A stretch of DNA of 64,000 nucleotides from Cryobacterium psychrotolerans (GCF_900101115.1 NZ_FNFU01000002.1:84679-148678); one strand, 5' to 3'. Positions 24,451-33,805 are shown, counted from the stretch's first letter. Program-made: numbers and translations. Notes: generated from the letters alone by a model not told the origin.

Positions 24451-25209
24451 GTGGCGTTCGCCCTCGACTTCGCCTGGCTGGAAGCGGTCATGCTCGCCGG
24501 TGTTCGCATGGTCGCCTTCATCGTCATCGCCCCGCCGTTTTCGTACAACGCGATCCCGCTGCGGGTCAAGGGCATGCTCGCCGTCGCCCTCGCCCTGGCG
24601 GTGTCGCCGCGGGTGACCGCGGGCTACGTCTCCATGGACACCGCCGCCTTCTTCGGCGCGGTCGTGCTCGAGGTGCTCGTCGGCGCGGTGCTCGGCTTCC
24701 TCGTCTACGTGATCTTCTCCGCCGTGCAGTCTGCCGGTGGCCTCATCGACATGTTCGGCGGATTCCAGCTGGCCCAGGCCTTCGATCCGCAGTCGATGAT
24801 CAACGGCGCCCAGTTCACCAGGCTCTTCCAGATGACCGCGCTGGCCCTCATGTTCTCCTCCGACGCCTACCAGCTGATCATCGGCGGACTGGTGCGCACG
24901 TTCAGCGCGCTGCCGCTCGGCGGGGGCATCGACCTCGCCCACCCCGTCGAGGCCGCCGTCGGCGCGGTCACCCAGATGTTCCTGGCCTCGGTGCAAATCG
25001 CCGGACCCCTGCTCGTGGTACTGTTCCTCGCCGACGCCGGGCTGGGCCTGCTCACCCGGGTGGCACCCGCGCTCAACGCGTTCGCGCTCGGCTTCCCGCT
25101 GAAGATCCTGCTGACCCTCATGCTCGGCGGCCTGGTCTTCGTGGCCCTGCCCCGGATCGTGGCGTCCCTGACCGGGCTGGCCGTCGACGCCCTGACCGGG
25201 GTGCGCTGA
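24451..25209 (+). CDS. fliR: Flagellar export gate protein FliR
   Basis: A 252-residue FliR with about six membrane spans, completing the FliPQR gate. Visible are [38 protein letters not shown] at the N-terminus, [33 protein letters not shown] in the middle, and [24 protein letters not shown] near the end, all standard. GTG start directly after the fliQ stop. Confidence 0.95.
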   Translation: MAFALDFAWLEAVMLAGVRMVAFIVIAPPFSYNAIPLRVKGMLAVALALAVSPRVTAGYVSMDTAAFFGAVVLEVLVGAVLGFLVYVIFSAVQSAGGLIDMFGGFQLAQAFDPQSMINGAQFTRLFQMTALALMFSSDAYQLIIGGLVRTFSALPLGGGIDLAHPVEAAVGAVTQMFLASVQIAGPLLVVLFLADAGLGLLTRVAPALNAFALGFPLKILLTLMLGGLVFVALPRIVASLTGLAVDALTGVR

Positions 25210-26372
25210 TGTCCGACACCGGGGAACGCACAGAAGAAGCCACCCAGAAGCGGATGAAGGAGGTCCGCTCCAAGGGGCAGCTCTCGAAGTCGCAGGACGT
25301 GACGGCCTGGCTCGGCGTGGGCGCGGCGGGGGCCATGATCCCGGCCACGATCGCGGTCGGCGGCCAGGCCGCCACCGACCAGTTGTTCACGGTCAAGAGC
25401 CTCGTGATGAACCCCGACCCGGCGGCCGCCGTGCAGGCGATGGCACAGGCCTTCGACTCCCTGGCGGGCACGCTGACCCCGATGCTCGTCATTGTCGTCG
25501 TGGTCGTGCTGGTCGGCGCCGTCGGCCAGGGCGGCATCCATGTCAAGAAGCTCGCCGGCAAGTTCGAGCAGTTCAACCTGATCAACGGAATCAAGCAGAC
25601 CTTCGGCACCCAGGCACTGTGGCAGGGTGTGAAGGCCCTCGCCAAGACCGCCGTCGTGGGGTTCGTGCTCGTCATCGTGATCCAGGGCCTGATGCCGATC
25701 CTGATGACCGCCGGCGGTCTTCCCGTCTCGGCGCTGCTCACCGCGGCGGGAGCCGGGACCGGCTCACTGCTGCAATCCGCCGTCATCGCGGGTCTCGTCC
25801 TCGCGGCCGCCGACATGTTCGTCGTGATGCGCCGCAACCGGAAGAAGACCCGGATGACGAAAAAGGAAGTCAAGGACGAGAACAAGAACTCCGACGGCGA
25901 CCCGCTGATCAAGTCGCAGCGCCGCGCCCGCCAGTTCCAGATGAGCCGCAACCGGATGATCGCCTCCGTGTCCGACGCCGACGTCGTGCTGGTGAACCCG
26001 ACGCATGTGGCCGTCGCCCTCCGCTACGAGCCTGGCAAGTCCGCGCCGCGCGTGGTCGCCAAGGGTGTCGGGCACATCGCCACGCGCATTCGGGAGCAGG
26101 CCGTGACCGACAAGGTGCCGATCGTGCAGGACATCCCGCTCGCGCGCGCCCTGCACGGTGCCTGCGACATCGGGCAGGAGATCCCGTTCGAGCTCTACAA
26201 CGCCGTCGCGAGGGTGCTCGCCTTCGTGATGGCGCTCGGCTCCCGGGCACGCTCGACCGGCGTGCACACCATGCGGCAGCCGGCGATGAACGAACCTCCC
26301 GGACCCCCACCAGCCCTGATCACACCGACCGTCGAACCCACCGCCGAACCAGCCCGTACCGGAGGCCGTTGA
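25209..26372 (+). CDS. flhB: Flagellar export switch protein FlhB
   Basis: A 387-residue FlhB, which switches export from rod/hook to filament proteins when FliK signals. It begins ERTEEATQKRMKEVRSKGQLSKSQDV, has four membrane spans (about residues 32-225), a basic linker, and the self-cleavage motif NPTH at residues 263-266 (VVLVNPTHVAVALRY). The C-terminal half keeps IVQDIPLARALHGACDIGQEIP. A Pro-rich tail after residue 360 is extra. It starts one base into the fliR stop. Confidence 0.96.
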   Translation: MSDTGERTEEATQKRMKEVRSKGQLSKSQDVTAWLGVGAAGAMIPATIAVGGQAATDQLFTVKSLVMNPDPAAAVQAMAQAFDSLAGTLTPMLVIVVVVVLVGAVGQGGIHVKKLAGKFEQFNLINGIKQTFGTQALWQGVKALAKTAVVGFVLVIVIQGLMPILMTAGGLPVSALLTAAGAGTGSLLQSAVIAGLVLAAADMFVVMRRNRKKTRMTKKEVKDENKNSDGDPLIKSQRRARQFQMSRNRMIASVSDADVVLVNPTHVAVALRYEPGKSAPRVVAKGVGHIATRIREQAVTDKVPIVQDIPLARALHGACDIGQEIPFELYNAVARVLAFVMALGSRARSTGVHTMRQPAMNEPPGPPPALITPTVEPTAEPARTGGR

Positions 26373-26373
26373 C

Positions 26374-28425
26374 ATGAACCGCAATCTCGCAAAGCTCGCC
26401 GTACCGGTGGGAGTGGTGGGGATCATCCTGCTGCTCGTCGTGCCGGTGCCGGCGCCGGTCCTCGACCTGCTCATCATCGTCAACATCATGCTGGCGCTGG
26501 TGACCCTGCTCACGACGATGTTCGTCAAGAAGCCCCTGGACTTCTCGGTCTTCCCCTCGCTGCTGCTCGTCGCGACCCTGTTCCGGCTCGGCCTCAACGT
26601 CGCATCCACGCGCCTGGTCCTGGGCGACGGCTACGCCGGACAGGTCATCGAGGCCTTCGGGCATGTGGCCGTCGGCGGGTCGATGATCATCGGCGCGGTG
26701 ATCTTCCTGATCCTCGTCGTGATCCAGTTCGTCGTGGTCACCAAGGGCGCCGAACGCGTCGCGGAGGTCGGGGCCCGGTTCACCCTCGACGCCATGCCGG
26801 GCAAGCAGATGGCCATCGACGCCGACCTGAACGCCGGGCTGATCACCGACACCGAGGCCCGGGAACGCCGCGCCGAGGTGTCCGCCGAGGCGGACTTCTA
26901 CGGCGCCATGGACGGTGCGTCGAAATTCGTCAAGGGTGACGCGATCGCCGGGATCGTCATCATCATCATCAACATCATCGGCGGCATCACGATCGGGATG
27001 CTCCAGCGCGGGCTGTCGATCACGGAAGCGCTCGACACGTACGCCCTGCTGACCATCGGCGACGGCCTCGTGACGCAGATCCCGGCGCTGCTCATGGCCG
27101 TGTCGACGGGCATGATCGTGACCCGGTCCAACGCCGAAAGCGACATCGGCCAGGCCGCGGGGGCCCAGCTGACGCAGTCCCGCAACGCGCTGATGATCGC
27201 CGGCGGGGCCGCGATCCTGATGGCGTTCATCCCGGGCATGCCGATCATCCCGTTCATCGTCGTGGGGGCTGTGCTCGTCATCGTCTCGCAACGGATCAAG
27301 CTGCGTGAGGACGCCGAGAAGCTCACGACGGATGCCGCCGTGATGGCTGACCAGGTCGCCCCTCGCTCCGACACCCCGGAAGACCTGATCGAACAAATGC
27401 GGGTCCACCCGCTGGAGATCCTGCTCGCCGCCGACCTCGTCGACATCGTCAGCGGGGCCTCGGACGACCTGCTGGCCCGGGTGCGGGGCCTCCGCCGCAA
27501 GATCGCACTCGACCTCGGGGTCGTCGTGCCGCCGGTCCGCACGAGGGACAGCGTCGAGCTGCCCTCGTCGACCTACGTGATCCGAATCTCCGGCGTTGAG
27601 GCTGGCCGGGGGATAGCGCCGGCCGGCAAGGTGCTCGCCCTCGGCGACGCGCTCGACTCGCTCCCGGGAATCGTGACCGTCGAGCCGGTGTTCGGGCTCG
27701 CCGGCAAGTGGGTGCCGAGCGAGCTGAGGCACAGCGCGGAGATGACCGGCGCCACCGTCATCGACCGCGTCTCGGTGCTGATCACCCACCTCTCCTCGAT
27801 CATCACGAGCAACGCGGCACGGCTCCTGACCCGGGAGGATGTGCGCGTGCTCACCGAGGGGGTCAAACAGGTCAACCCGGCGGCCGTTGACGACCTCATC
27901 CCCGGCCTGCTCTCCCTGGCCGAGGTGCAGCGGGTGCTGCAGGGGCTGCTCGAGGAGCAGATCCCGATCAACGACCTCCCGCGGATCTACGAGGCGCTCT
28001 CGCTCCGGGCCAAGGTCTCCGTCGAACCGGAGGGCCTGATCGAAACGGCCCGCCAGGCCCTGGGACCTGCGCTCAGCGCCCAGTACCTCGACGGTTCCCT
28101 GCTGCGGGTGATCATGATCGAACCGGCGCTGGAGCAGTCGATGATGGAGGGCATGCGCCCGACGGACCAGGGCACCCAGATCATGCTCGACCCCGCCCGG
28201 ATTGAGGCCGTCCTCGCCTCGGTGCGGGCGTCGGTCGCGGCCGTCGAGTCCAGCGGCCTGGCGGCCGTGCTCGTGTGCGCGCCGGCCCTGCGGCCCGCCG
28301 TGCGCCGCCTCGTGTCCACCCTGACCCTGGGCCTCCCGGTGCTGTCGTACCCCGAGGCCACGTCGGCAAACGTGACCATCGAAACCGTGGGGGTGGTCCG
28401 TGGAACCGAATCGATTTCAGCTTGA
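26374..28425 (+). CDS. flhA: Flagellar export platform protein FlhA
   Basis: A 683-residue FlhA, which forms the cytosolic docking ring for export substrates. About eight N-terminal spans include KPLDFSVFPSLLLVATLFRLGLNVASTRLVL and the FHIPEP-region KGAERVAEVGARFTLDAMPGKQMAIDADLNAG. The cytoplasmic part from about residue 330 has the expected conserved block DLIPGLLSLAEVQRVLQGLLEEQIPINDLPRIYEAL. Length is typical. AGGCCG and GGAG precede the ATG, 1 base after flhB. Confidence 0.96.
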   Translation: MNRNLAKLAVPVGVVGIILLLVVPVPAPVLDLLIIVNIMLALVTLLTTMFVKKPLDFSVFPSLLLVATLFRLGLNVASTRLVLGDGYAGQVIEAFGHVAVGGSMIIGAVIFLILVVIQFVVVTKGAERVAEVGARFTLDAMPGKQMAIDADLNAGLITDTEARERRAEVSAEADFYGAMDGASKFVKGDAIAGIVIIIINIIGGITIGMLQRGLSITEALDTYALLTIGDGLVTQIPALLMAVSTGMIVTRSNAESDIGQAAGAQLTQSRNALMIAGGAAILMAFIPGMPIIPFIVVGAVLVIVSQRIKLREDAEKLTTDAAVMADQVAPRSDTPEDLIEQMRVHPLEILLAADLVDIVSGASDDLLARVRGLRRKIALDLGVVVPPVRTRDSVELPSSTYVIRISGVEAGRGIAPAGKVLALGDALDSLPGIVTVEPVFGLAGKWVPSELRHSAEMTGATVIDRVSVLITHLSSIITSNAARLLTREDVRVLTEGVKQVNPAAVDDLIPGLLSLAEVQRVLQGLLEEQIPINDLPRIYEALSLRAKVSVEPEGLIETARQALGPALSAQYLDGSLLRVIMIEPALEQSMMEGMRPTDQGTQIMLDPARIEAVLASVRASVAAVESSGLAAVLVCAPALRPAVRRLVSTLTLGLPVLSYPEATSANVTIETVGVVRGTESISA

Positions 28426-29281
28426 GGGTGCGACGCTGCGCGAACTGAAGGCCCGGATCCTCGCCGAACACGGGCCCGAGGCCACCATCGTCGCCGCCGA
28501 GCGGGTCACGGTGGGCGGCATCCGCGGGTTCTTCGCCCGCCAGCACTACGAGGTCACCGTCGAGATGCCGGCGCGCCGTCCTCTGCACGCCCGCGACAGC
28601 GTGGCCCTGCCCACTCGCCTCGGTATCGCGGCCCTGCTGGATGATGCGGACGAGGCGGAGGCCCGCGCGCACGATCCGGCCGCCGCGGATCGCCTCTCCA
28701 CCGGGTCGGACAGGTTCGCCGCGCTGATGGACGAGCTGACCTTTGCCACCGGCGGAACCCCGCCGGCCGCGGCGAAGGCACGTGTGGCCCCGGCAGTCCT
28801 CGCCGGAGCCGGCGACCTTGTGCTCGTTGTCGGCCAGGCCGACGACGCTCTCGCGGCGGCCCGGAGCCTGGTCCTGGCCGTCGGGTCGGGCGAAGTCCGC
28901 GTCGGCGGAGCCCTGCCGGGGGAGGGCAACGAACGTGTCGACGACCGTCGCGGGGCGCTGGCGGCCCGGGCCGGCGGGGTCGCGCAGGGGCACGGCATAG
29001 TCGTCGCCTTCGCCCTCGGTCGCGGCGCGCAACCGGCCGGCGACCTGGCCCGGCAAGTCGCGAGCCTGGGCGCCATGGAGCCCGACCAGACCTGGCTGGT
29101 CGTCGACGCGAGCCGCAAGGCCGATGACACCGCCCGGTGGGTTCGGGCCGTGTCGGACGCCGTTCCGATCGACGCCGTGGTGGCCGTGGGCCGTGAACTC
29201 ACCGCGTCTCCGGCGACGGTGGACGACCTGGGTTTTCCGGTCAGATGGCTGGGGCGGCCAGCGCCCGGCCCGTCGCGCTAG
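28400..29281 (+). CDS. FlhF-position protein without a GTPase P-loop
   Basis: A 293-residue protein overlapping flhA by 26 bases, the usual place for flhF. The first 60 residues (FQLEGATLRELKARILAEHGPEATIVAAERVTVGG) match the start of FlhF, and the end (VDAVVAVGRELTASPATVDDLGFPVRWLG) resembles the end of its SRP-type NG domain (LPVAYL-like). The middle keeps alternating strands and helices, but the GxxxxGKT P-loop expected near residue 130 is not there; the segment reads LVLVVGQADDALAAARSLV. It therefore probably does not bind GTP. It could be a structural remnant of FlhF controlling flagellar number or place. The role is not known. Confidence 0.6.
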   Translation: MEPNRFQLEGATLRELKARILAEHGPEATIVAAERVTVGGIRGFFARQHYEVTVEMPARRPLHARDSVALPTRLGIAALLDDADEAEARAHDPAAADRLSTGSDRFAALMDELTFATGGTPPAAAKARVAPAVLAGAGDLVLVVGQADDALAAARSLVLAVGSGEVRVGGALPGEGNERVDDRRGALAARAGGVAQGHGIVVAFALGRGAQPAGDLARQVASLGAMEPDQTWLVVDASRKADDTARWVRAVSDAVPIDAVVAVGRELTASPATVDDLGFPVRWLGRPAPGPSR

Positions 29282-29290
29282 GCTGGGCGA

Positions 29291-29536
29291 GTGCTGGTTC
29301 TTACACGCAAGTCGGGGGAGAAAATCCTCATTGGTGACGACATCGTCATCACCGTCCTCGACGCACGCGGCGACAGCATCCGGATCGGAATCGACGCCCC
29401 CCGCGGGGTGAAAATCCAGCGTGACGAGGTGGTCCGTGCCGTCACCGAGGCGAACCTCGCCGCCAGCCAGGCCGACGAAAAAGCCGAGGACCGCCTGAAG
29501 GCGACCCTCGGCTTGATCCCGCCGATTACGACGTAG
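29291..29536 (+). CDS. csrA: Translational regulator CsrA
   Basis: An 81-residue CsrA, the RNA-binding dimer that blocks ribosome sites of target mRNAs. MLVLTRKSGEKILIGDDIVITVLDARGDSIRIGIDAPRGVKIQRDEV is the full beta-strand core, including the family's conserved Leu4 and an Arg in the RNA-contact region. The tail is longer than enteric CsrA (61) but normal for Gram-positives. GTG start 9 bases after the flhF-like gene. Together with fliW (1468-1851) and GGA motifs in the fliC leader it forms a complete partner-switch for flagellin. Confidence 0.95.
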   Translation: MLVLTRKSGEKILIGDDIVITVLDARGDSIRIGIDAPRGVKIQRDEVVRAVTEANLAASQADEKAEDRLKATLGLIPPITT

Positions 29537-29542
29537 CGCGGA

Positions 29543-29611
29543 CTCCCGCGAAACCGCAGTTGTGCGCGCTAAAACTGCGTTTTAGCGCGCACAACTGCGG
29601 TTTCGCGGGAG
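29543..29611. terminator. Perfect 32-bp inverted repeat, 5-base loop
   Basis: Arms 29543-29574 and 29580-29611 are exact reverse complements around CTGCG. The left arm begins CTCCCGCGAAACCGCAG and ends GCGCGCTAAAA. It lies between the convergent csrA and GH130 genes, so it can end transcription both ways. The length and perfection exceed a normal terminator. Confidence 0.8.
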
Positions 29612-29630
29612 GTGAGGAGTGCGGGAGGGG

Positions 29631-30701
29631 TTAGGCCTTAGCGCGGTCGAGCCGGGCGACGCCGATCTTCGAGTCGGCCATGCCGTAGAAGACGTAGTGC
29701 CGGCCGTCGATCTCCTCGATCGCCGTCGGGAAGACGACGTTGGGCACGATGCCGCTGATCTCGTCGGGCGTCTCCGCCTTGAGCAGCGGCTCTTCGGTGC
29801 GCCGGATGACCTTCGTCGGGTCGTCCCCGTCGAGGATCATTGCGCCGGCCGAGTAGTTGACCTTCTGCTGCTGGGAGAAGGCGCCGTCGATCGTGCCGGT
29901 CACGCCGTGGTGCATGAGCAGCCAGCCCTCGGGCACGCGCAGGGGAGCGGGGCCGCCGCCGATCTTCAGCTCCTCGAATGGGAACTCCGGTCCGGCCAGG
30001 AAGCGGTGGCCCTTCCAGTAGGTCAGCAGGGTGAGATCGGCCAGCACGTCGGCGACGGGCAGGTAGCTGATCCAGATGCTCTGGCGGGTGTCGGTGACGC
30101 CGGCCGGGACGCGAACGCCCTCACCGGGCCTGACCTCGCCGAGGTCCCACATCGGGCGGTGCAGCACGGCGAAGCTCTCCACACCGTCGGGTGCGGTGAC
30201 CGGCTCGGGGAAGAAGACGGTGTCCTTGTTGTGGAACAGGTTCAGGTCCATGTCGAGTGCGTCGTCGTAGGCGAACAGCGCGGGGCCGAGCCGGCGCCAC
30301 TCGCGCAGGTCGGTCGACACGGCGACCGCGGTGCGCGGGCCCAGGGGGCCGTAGGCGACATAGGTCATCACGTGCATGCCCAGTCGGTCGATGTAGGTGA
30401 CCCGCGGATCCTCGACGCCGGCGTTGTTCGCGCCGCGCTCCCAGCCGCGATCGGGTTCGAGCACGACGCCCTCACGCTCGACGCCGGTGGGGACGCCATC
30501 CGTGATGATCACCTTCGCCAGCCCGACGCGGGAGACATTGCCGGCGGCCACGAGCCGGGGCAGGAGGTAGAGGGTGCCGTCGGCGCTGCGCCCGGTCGCC
30601 GGATTGAGCACGCCCTCCGCCTCATTGGCGTTGCCCTCTTCCGGCGTCATGATGACGCCCATCCGGGTCAGTGTGTACGGGAAATCTGTGGTCGTTGGCA
30701 T
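29631..30701 (-). CDS. GH130 family glycoside phosphorylase/hydrolase
   Basis: A 356-residue five-bladed propeller enzyme of GH130, whose members split beta-mannosides, most by phosphorolysis giving mannose 1-phosphate. Visible are the repeated blade starts (VGLAKVIITDG, TAVAVSTDLREW, SIWISYLPVAD), GVEDPRVTYIDRLGMHVMTYVAYG with the conserved Asp-Pro-Arg, WLLMHHGV and AGAMILDGDDPTKVIRRTEEPLL, which matches the family pattern GAxLLDxxDPxxxxxRxxxPLL. The start MPTTTDFPYTL has GAAAGG 6 bases upstream. It is last in a LacI-ABC operon, so it likely attacks the imported oligosaccharide inside the cell. The exact linkage is not readable. Confidence 0.85.
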   Translation of the reverse strand: MPTTTDFPYTLTRMGVIMTPEEGNANEAEGVLNPATGRSADGTLYLLPRLVAAGNVSRVGLAKVIITDGVPTGVEREGVVLEPDRGWERGANNAGVEDPRVTYIDRLGMHVMTYVAYGPLGPRTAVAVSTDLREWRRLGPALFAYDDALDMDLNLFHNKDTVFFPEPVTAPDGVESFAVLHRPMWDLGEVRPGEGVRVPAGVTDTRQSIWISYLPVADVLADLTLLTYWKGHRFLAGPEFPFEELKIGGGPAPLRVPEGWLLMHHGVTGTIDGAFSQQQKVNYSAGAMILDGDDPTKVIRRTEEPLLKAETPDEISGIVPNVVFPTAIEEIDGRHYVFYGMADSKIGVARLDRAKA

Positions 30702-30703
30702 TG

Positions 30704-31537
30704 TTAACCTTTCACGCCGGAGCCGATATTGGTGGACACGAAGTGTCGCTGGAACAAGATGAAAATCAGCACGGCCGGTGCCGCGAGAACGCAGGCGCCG
30801 GCGAGGATTGCGCCGAAGGGGTTCGCCGCGGAAGCGGCGACGGTGCTGAGGTAATTGGCCAGGGACACCGCCAGGGGTTGCAGGGATGCCTCCTTCGTCA
30901 CCAGGAAGGGCCAGAGGAACTCGTTCCACGGGCCGATGAAGGTGAGCAGCACCACGGTGAGGAGCGCCGGCCGAACCAACGGGAGGGCGATGTTCCAGAG
31001 CAGTTTGAGCTCGCCGGCGCCGTCGATGCGGGCCGCGTCGAAGAGCTCCCGCGGAACCTGGAGGAAGTACTGCCTGAAGATGATCACGGCCGTCGAGTTG
31101 ATCGCGAACGGAAGGATCATGCCGAGGTAGTTGTCCGCCAGACCGTAGTCACGGGCGATGAGCACGTACAGCGGGATCATCAGGAGCTGGAACGGAACGA
31201 CCTGCACGAGCAGGGCGAGGGCGAAGGTCACCCCTCGGCCGCGCCACTGCAACTGGGCGAGGGCGTAGCCCACGAGCACCCCGAACACCACGGTGCAGAG
31301 GATCACGCCGCCGGCGAAGATTCCGGAGTTGACGAGGCCCTGCACCAGGCCGATGCGGCTGTTGATGGCCGCGTAGTTGTCGAGCGTGAGGTTGGCCGGG
31401 TTGGGGAAGGCGCCCCCCAGACTCGGGTCCGGAGAGGCCTGCAGCGAGCCGATGATCATGTAATAGAACGGGAACAGGAACACGAACGCGCCCAGCGCCA
31501 GGACGATTCCGCGGAGGATGTGCTGACCGCGATTCAT
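30704..31537 (-). CDS. ABC sugar transporter permease (MalG type)
   Basis: A 277-residue carbohydrate-uptake permease with about six membrane spans. The cytoplasmic EAA loop that docks the ATPase is present as QVPRELFDAARIDGAGELKLLWNIALPLVRPALL. The start (LRGIVLALGAFVFLFPFYYMIIGSLQ) and end (ILFQRHFVSTNIGSGVKG) are typical of the MalG side of the pair. The ATG overlaps the upstream permease stop by 4 bases, and GH130 follows. No ATPase gene is in the operon, so a shared MsiK-like ATPase elsewhere must serve it. Confidence 0.92.
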   Translation of the reverse strand: MNRGQHILRGIVLALGAFVFLFPFYYMIIGSLQASPDPSLGGAFPNPANLTLDNYAAINSRIGLVQGLVNSGIFAGGVILCTVVFGVLVGYALAQLQWRGRGVTFALALLVQVVPFQLLMIPLYVLIARDYGLADNYLGMILPFAINSTAVIIFRQYFLQVPRELFDAARIDGAGELKLLWNIALPLVRPALLTVVLLTFIGPWNEFLWPFLVTKEASLQPLAVSLANYLSTVAASAANPFGAILAGACVLAAPAVLIFILFQRHFVSTNIGSGVKG

Positions 31538-32493
31538 GATTCATCACCTCCCGCGAGCTTGCGCTGGATGAAAGCGAGGATGAGGACGCCGATCACGAGA
31601 ATCACTCCGATTGCGGCCGCCACGTCCGGCGAGCCCTGTTCGATGCCGCGCTGGTACATGAGCAGCACGGGGGAGGCGGAGGCGCCGTTGGGGCCGCCGC
31701 CACCGGTGAGCAGATACGGCTCCGTGAAGAGGTTGGCGCCGGTGACCGTCGCGAGCAGCAGCACCAGCACGGTGGCGGGACGCACGCCCGGGATGGTCAC
31801 GGAGAAGAAGCTCCGCACCTTGCCGGCTCCGTCGGTCGCCGCGGCCTCGTAGAGCTCCTCGGAGACGTTCTGCAGTGCGGCGAGGTAGAGCAGGATGAAG
31901 AATCCGAGCTGTTTCCAGGTCACGAAGAGGGCGATCGTCGGCATCGCCCAGGTCGAGTTGATCAGCCAGGACGGCGACGGTGCGAGCGGCCCGAGCAGCT
32001 GGTTGATCAGTCCGCTCCCGCTGAAGAGGAACAACCACACGCCGACGACCGCGACGCTCGCGGTCACGTACGGCACGAAGTAGGACACCCGGAGGAAGGT
32101 GCGGAACCGCACGACCTTGTTGAGTGCCGTGGCGAGCACGAGCGAGAGCACCACCGTCAGGGGCACGTTGATCAGGAGGAAAATGCCCACGTTCCCGAAC
32201 GACCGGATCACGGCGGGGTCGGCAAGGACCTCCTGGAAGTTCTCGAGGCCGACAAACTGCCGCTCGATCTGGGCGCCGGGTGCGGCGAAGAAGTAGTCGT
32301 GGAATGACATCCAGACCGCGAACACGAGCGGATACGCGAAGACGGCCAGGACGAAGATGAGGTACGGCGCGCTGAACAGGATCCCGATGGGGTTCTTCCC
32401 GAGGAGCGGGCGGCGCCTCCGGCGGGCGGGGGCCCCGCCGGCCGGGAGCGTGGATCTCCCGGCCGGCGGCGTGCTTGTTGCCACGGTTGACAT
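31534..32493 (-). CDS. ABC sugar transporter permease (MalF type)
   Basis: A 319-residue permease with six predicted spans after a Pro/Ala/Arg-rich cytoplasmic head. The core has ILFSAPYLIFVLAVFAYPLVFAVWMSFHDY, then the EAA loop NVSEELYEAAATDGAGKVRSFFSVTIPGVRPATVLVLLL, and LMYQRGIEQGSPDVAAAIGVILVI near the end. The start MSTVATST was preferred over one 26 codons upstream, which would overlap the binding-protein gene. It pairs with the downstream MalG-type permease. Confidence 0.92.
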   Translation of the reverse strand: MSTVATSTPPAGRSTLPAGGAPARRRRRPLLGKNPIGILFSAPYLIFVLAVFAYPLVFAVWMSFHDYFFAAPGAQIERQFVGLENFQEVLADPAVIRSFGNVGIFLLINVPLTVVLSLVLATALNKVVRFRTFLRVSYFVPYVTASVAVVGVWLFLFSGSGLINQLLGPLAPSPSWLINSTWAMPTIALFVTWKQLGFFILLYLAALQNVSEELYEAAATDGAGKVRSFFSVTIPGVRPATVLVLLLATVTGANLFTEPYLLTGGGGPNGASASPVLLMYQRGIEQGSPDVAAAIGVILVIGVLILAFIQRKLAGGDES

Positions 32494-32500
32494 GGCGGTG

Positions 32501-33805
32501 TTAATCCTTCGCGACCAGTGAGTCGATCTTCTCCGCGGCTCCCTCGAGCGCCGAGGAAATCTCGCCCTCACCGAAGATGACAGCCTTCGAGTACGCGTCG
32601 CGGAAGGCCTGCCAGGATGCGACAGAGTTGCTGACGCTCGGAACCTCGACCGTGCGCGAAGCCTGGTCGCCGAACTGCTCGTAGGTCGGGTTGGCCGCGA
32701 AGTAGTCGGCGTAGGTGGTGGTCAGGTCCTTGCGGAGCGGCATCTGCCCGGTCAGCTCGAGTAGCGCTCCATCCTGTGCCTCGCTGGTTGCGAACTTCAG
32801 AACGTCCCAGGCCGTGCCCTTGTTTTCGCAGGCGCTGAAGAGCCCGACGTTCTTGGCGTCGCTGAACGTGTAGGTCTCGTCAGCCGGCGTGCCGGTGCTG
32901 GTCGGAACGGGAACGGCTCCCCAGTTCACGGCATCCTTGTAGACCGAGACGGCCCACGGTCCGACGATCGACATGGCGGCCTGGCCGTCAGCGAACGAGT
33001 CGCCCTGGTACTGCTCCTTGCCGGCGAGTCCTTCGTCGTACATCGTCTTCCAGAACTCGGCGACCTTCTGGCCGTCCTCGGTGGCGAACGTGGACTTGCC
33101 GTCCTCGACGAGCAGCTTGCCGCCGGTCTCGGCCGCGTACAGCGGGTAGAAGTCGAACCAGCTCTGGAAGAACTCGCTCGTCGGCGCCGGGTGGATGGCG
33201 TTCTCGGCGGCGCCGCTCTTGACGATCGTGCGCGCGGTGGCGAGGAACTCGTCGTAGGTCGCGAGCGCCGGGTTCTCCGGGTCGAGGCCGGCCTTTGTGA
33301 AGAGATCCTTGTTGTAGAAGATCATCACCGGGTTGGACTTCCAGGGCATCTGGAAGTACTTTCCGTCGGCGTTCTGGTACTGCTCCGCCGTGTCGCCGCT
33401 GCGCTCCTCAATGTAGGAGACGCCGTCCTCGAAGGTGCCCAGGTCGACGAGACCGCCCTGCTTCTCGAACTGCGGGACCGCTACGGGAGCGGTGTTGAAC
33501 ACGAGGCAGGGGGCGTTGCCGGCGGTAATGGCGGCGCCGATGACTTCTTCGCTGCTCTTGCCCGCCGGGATCTCCTGGGCCTTGACCTTCTCGCCCGGGT
33601 GATCGGCGTTCCACGCTTCGACCATTTGCTTGCCCCACGCGATCTCGGACTCGTTGTTCGAATACCAGATCGTGATGTCGCCGCGCGCGTCGGCGCCCGG
33701 AGCTGCCTTGTCGTCGCCGCCGCCGGCGCAGGCGCCCAGCGCGAGCACCATCGTGGCGGACACCGCCGTCGCGGCGAGGATCCGCCTTTTCTTCGTTGAA
33801 CGCAT
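32501..33805 (-). CDS. Sugar-binding lipoprotein of the ABC importer
   Basis: A 434-residue extracellular solute-binding protein, family 1. The N-terminus has a basic stretch (MRSTKKRR), a hydrophobic core and the lipobox LGAC with Cys26, so it should be a membrane-anchored lipoprotein. The body shows DITIWYSNNESEIAWGKQMVEAWN, then AAMSIVGPWAVSVYKDA and GLFSACENKGTAWDVLKFATSEAQ, all typical. GGAGAG lies 6 bases upstream of this ATG. It is the first transporter gene after lacI. The oligosaccharide bound is probably mannose-based, judged from the GH130 partner. Confidence 0.93.
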   Translation of the reverse strand: MRSTKKRRILAATAVSATMVLALGACAGGGDDKAAPGADARGDITIWYSNNESEIAWGKQMVEAWNADHPGEKVKAQEIPAGKSSEEVIGAAITAGNAPCLVFNTAPVAVPQFEKQGGLVDLGTFEDGVSYIEERSGDTAEQYQNADGKYFQMPWKSNPVMIFYNKDLFTKAGLDPENPALATYDEFLATARTIVKSGAAENAIHPAPTSEFFQSWFDFYPLYAAETGGKLLVEDGKSTFATEDGQKVAEFWKTMYDEGLAGKEQYQGDSFADGQAAMSIVGPWAVSVYKDAVNWGAVPVPTSTGTPADETYTFSDAKNVGLFSACENKGTAWDVLKFATSEAQDGALLELTGQMPLRKDLTTTYADYFAANPTYEQFGDQASRTVEVPSVSNSVASWQAFRDAYSKAVIFGEGEISSALEGAAEKIDSLVAKD

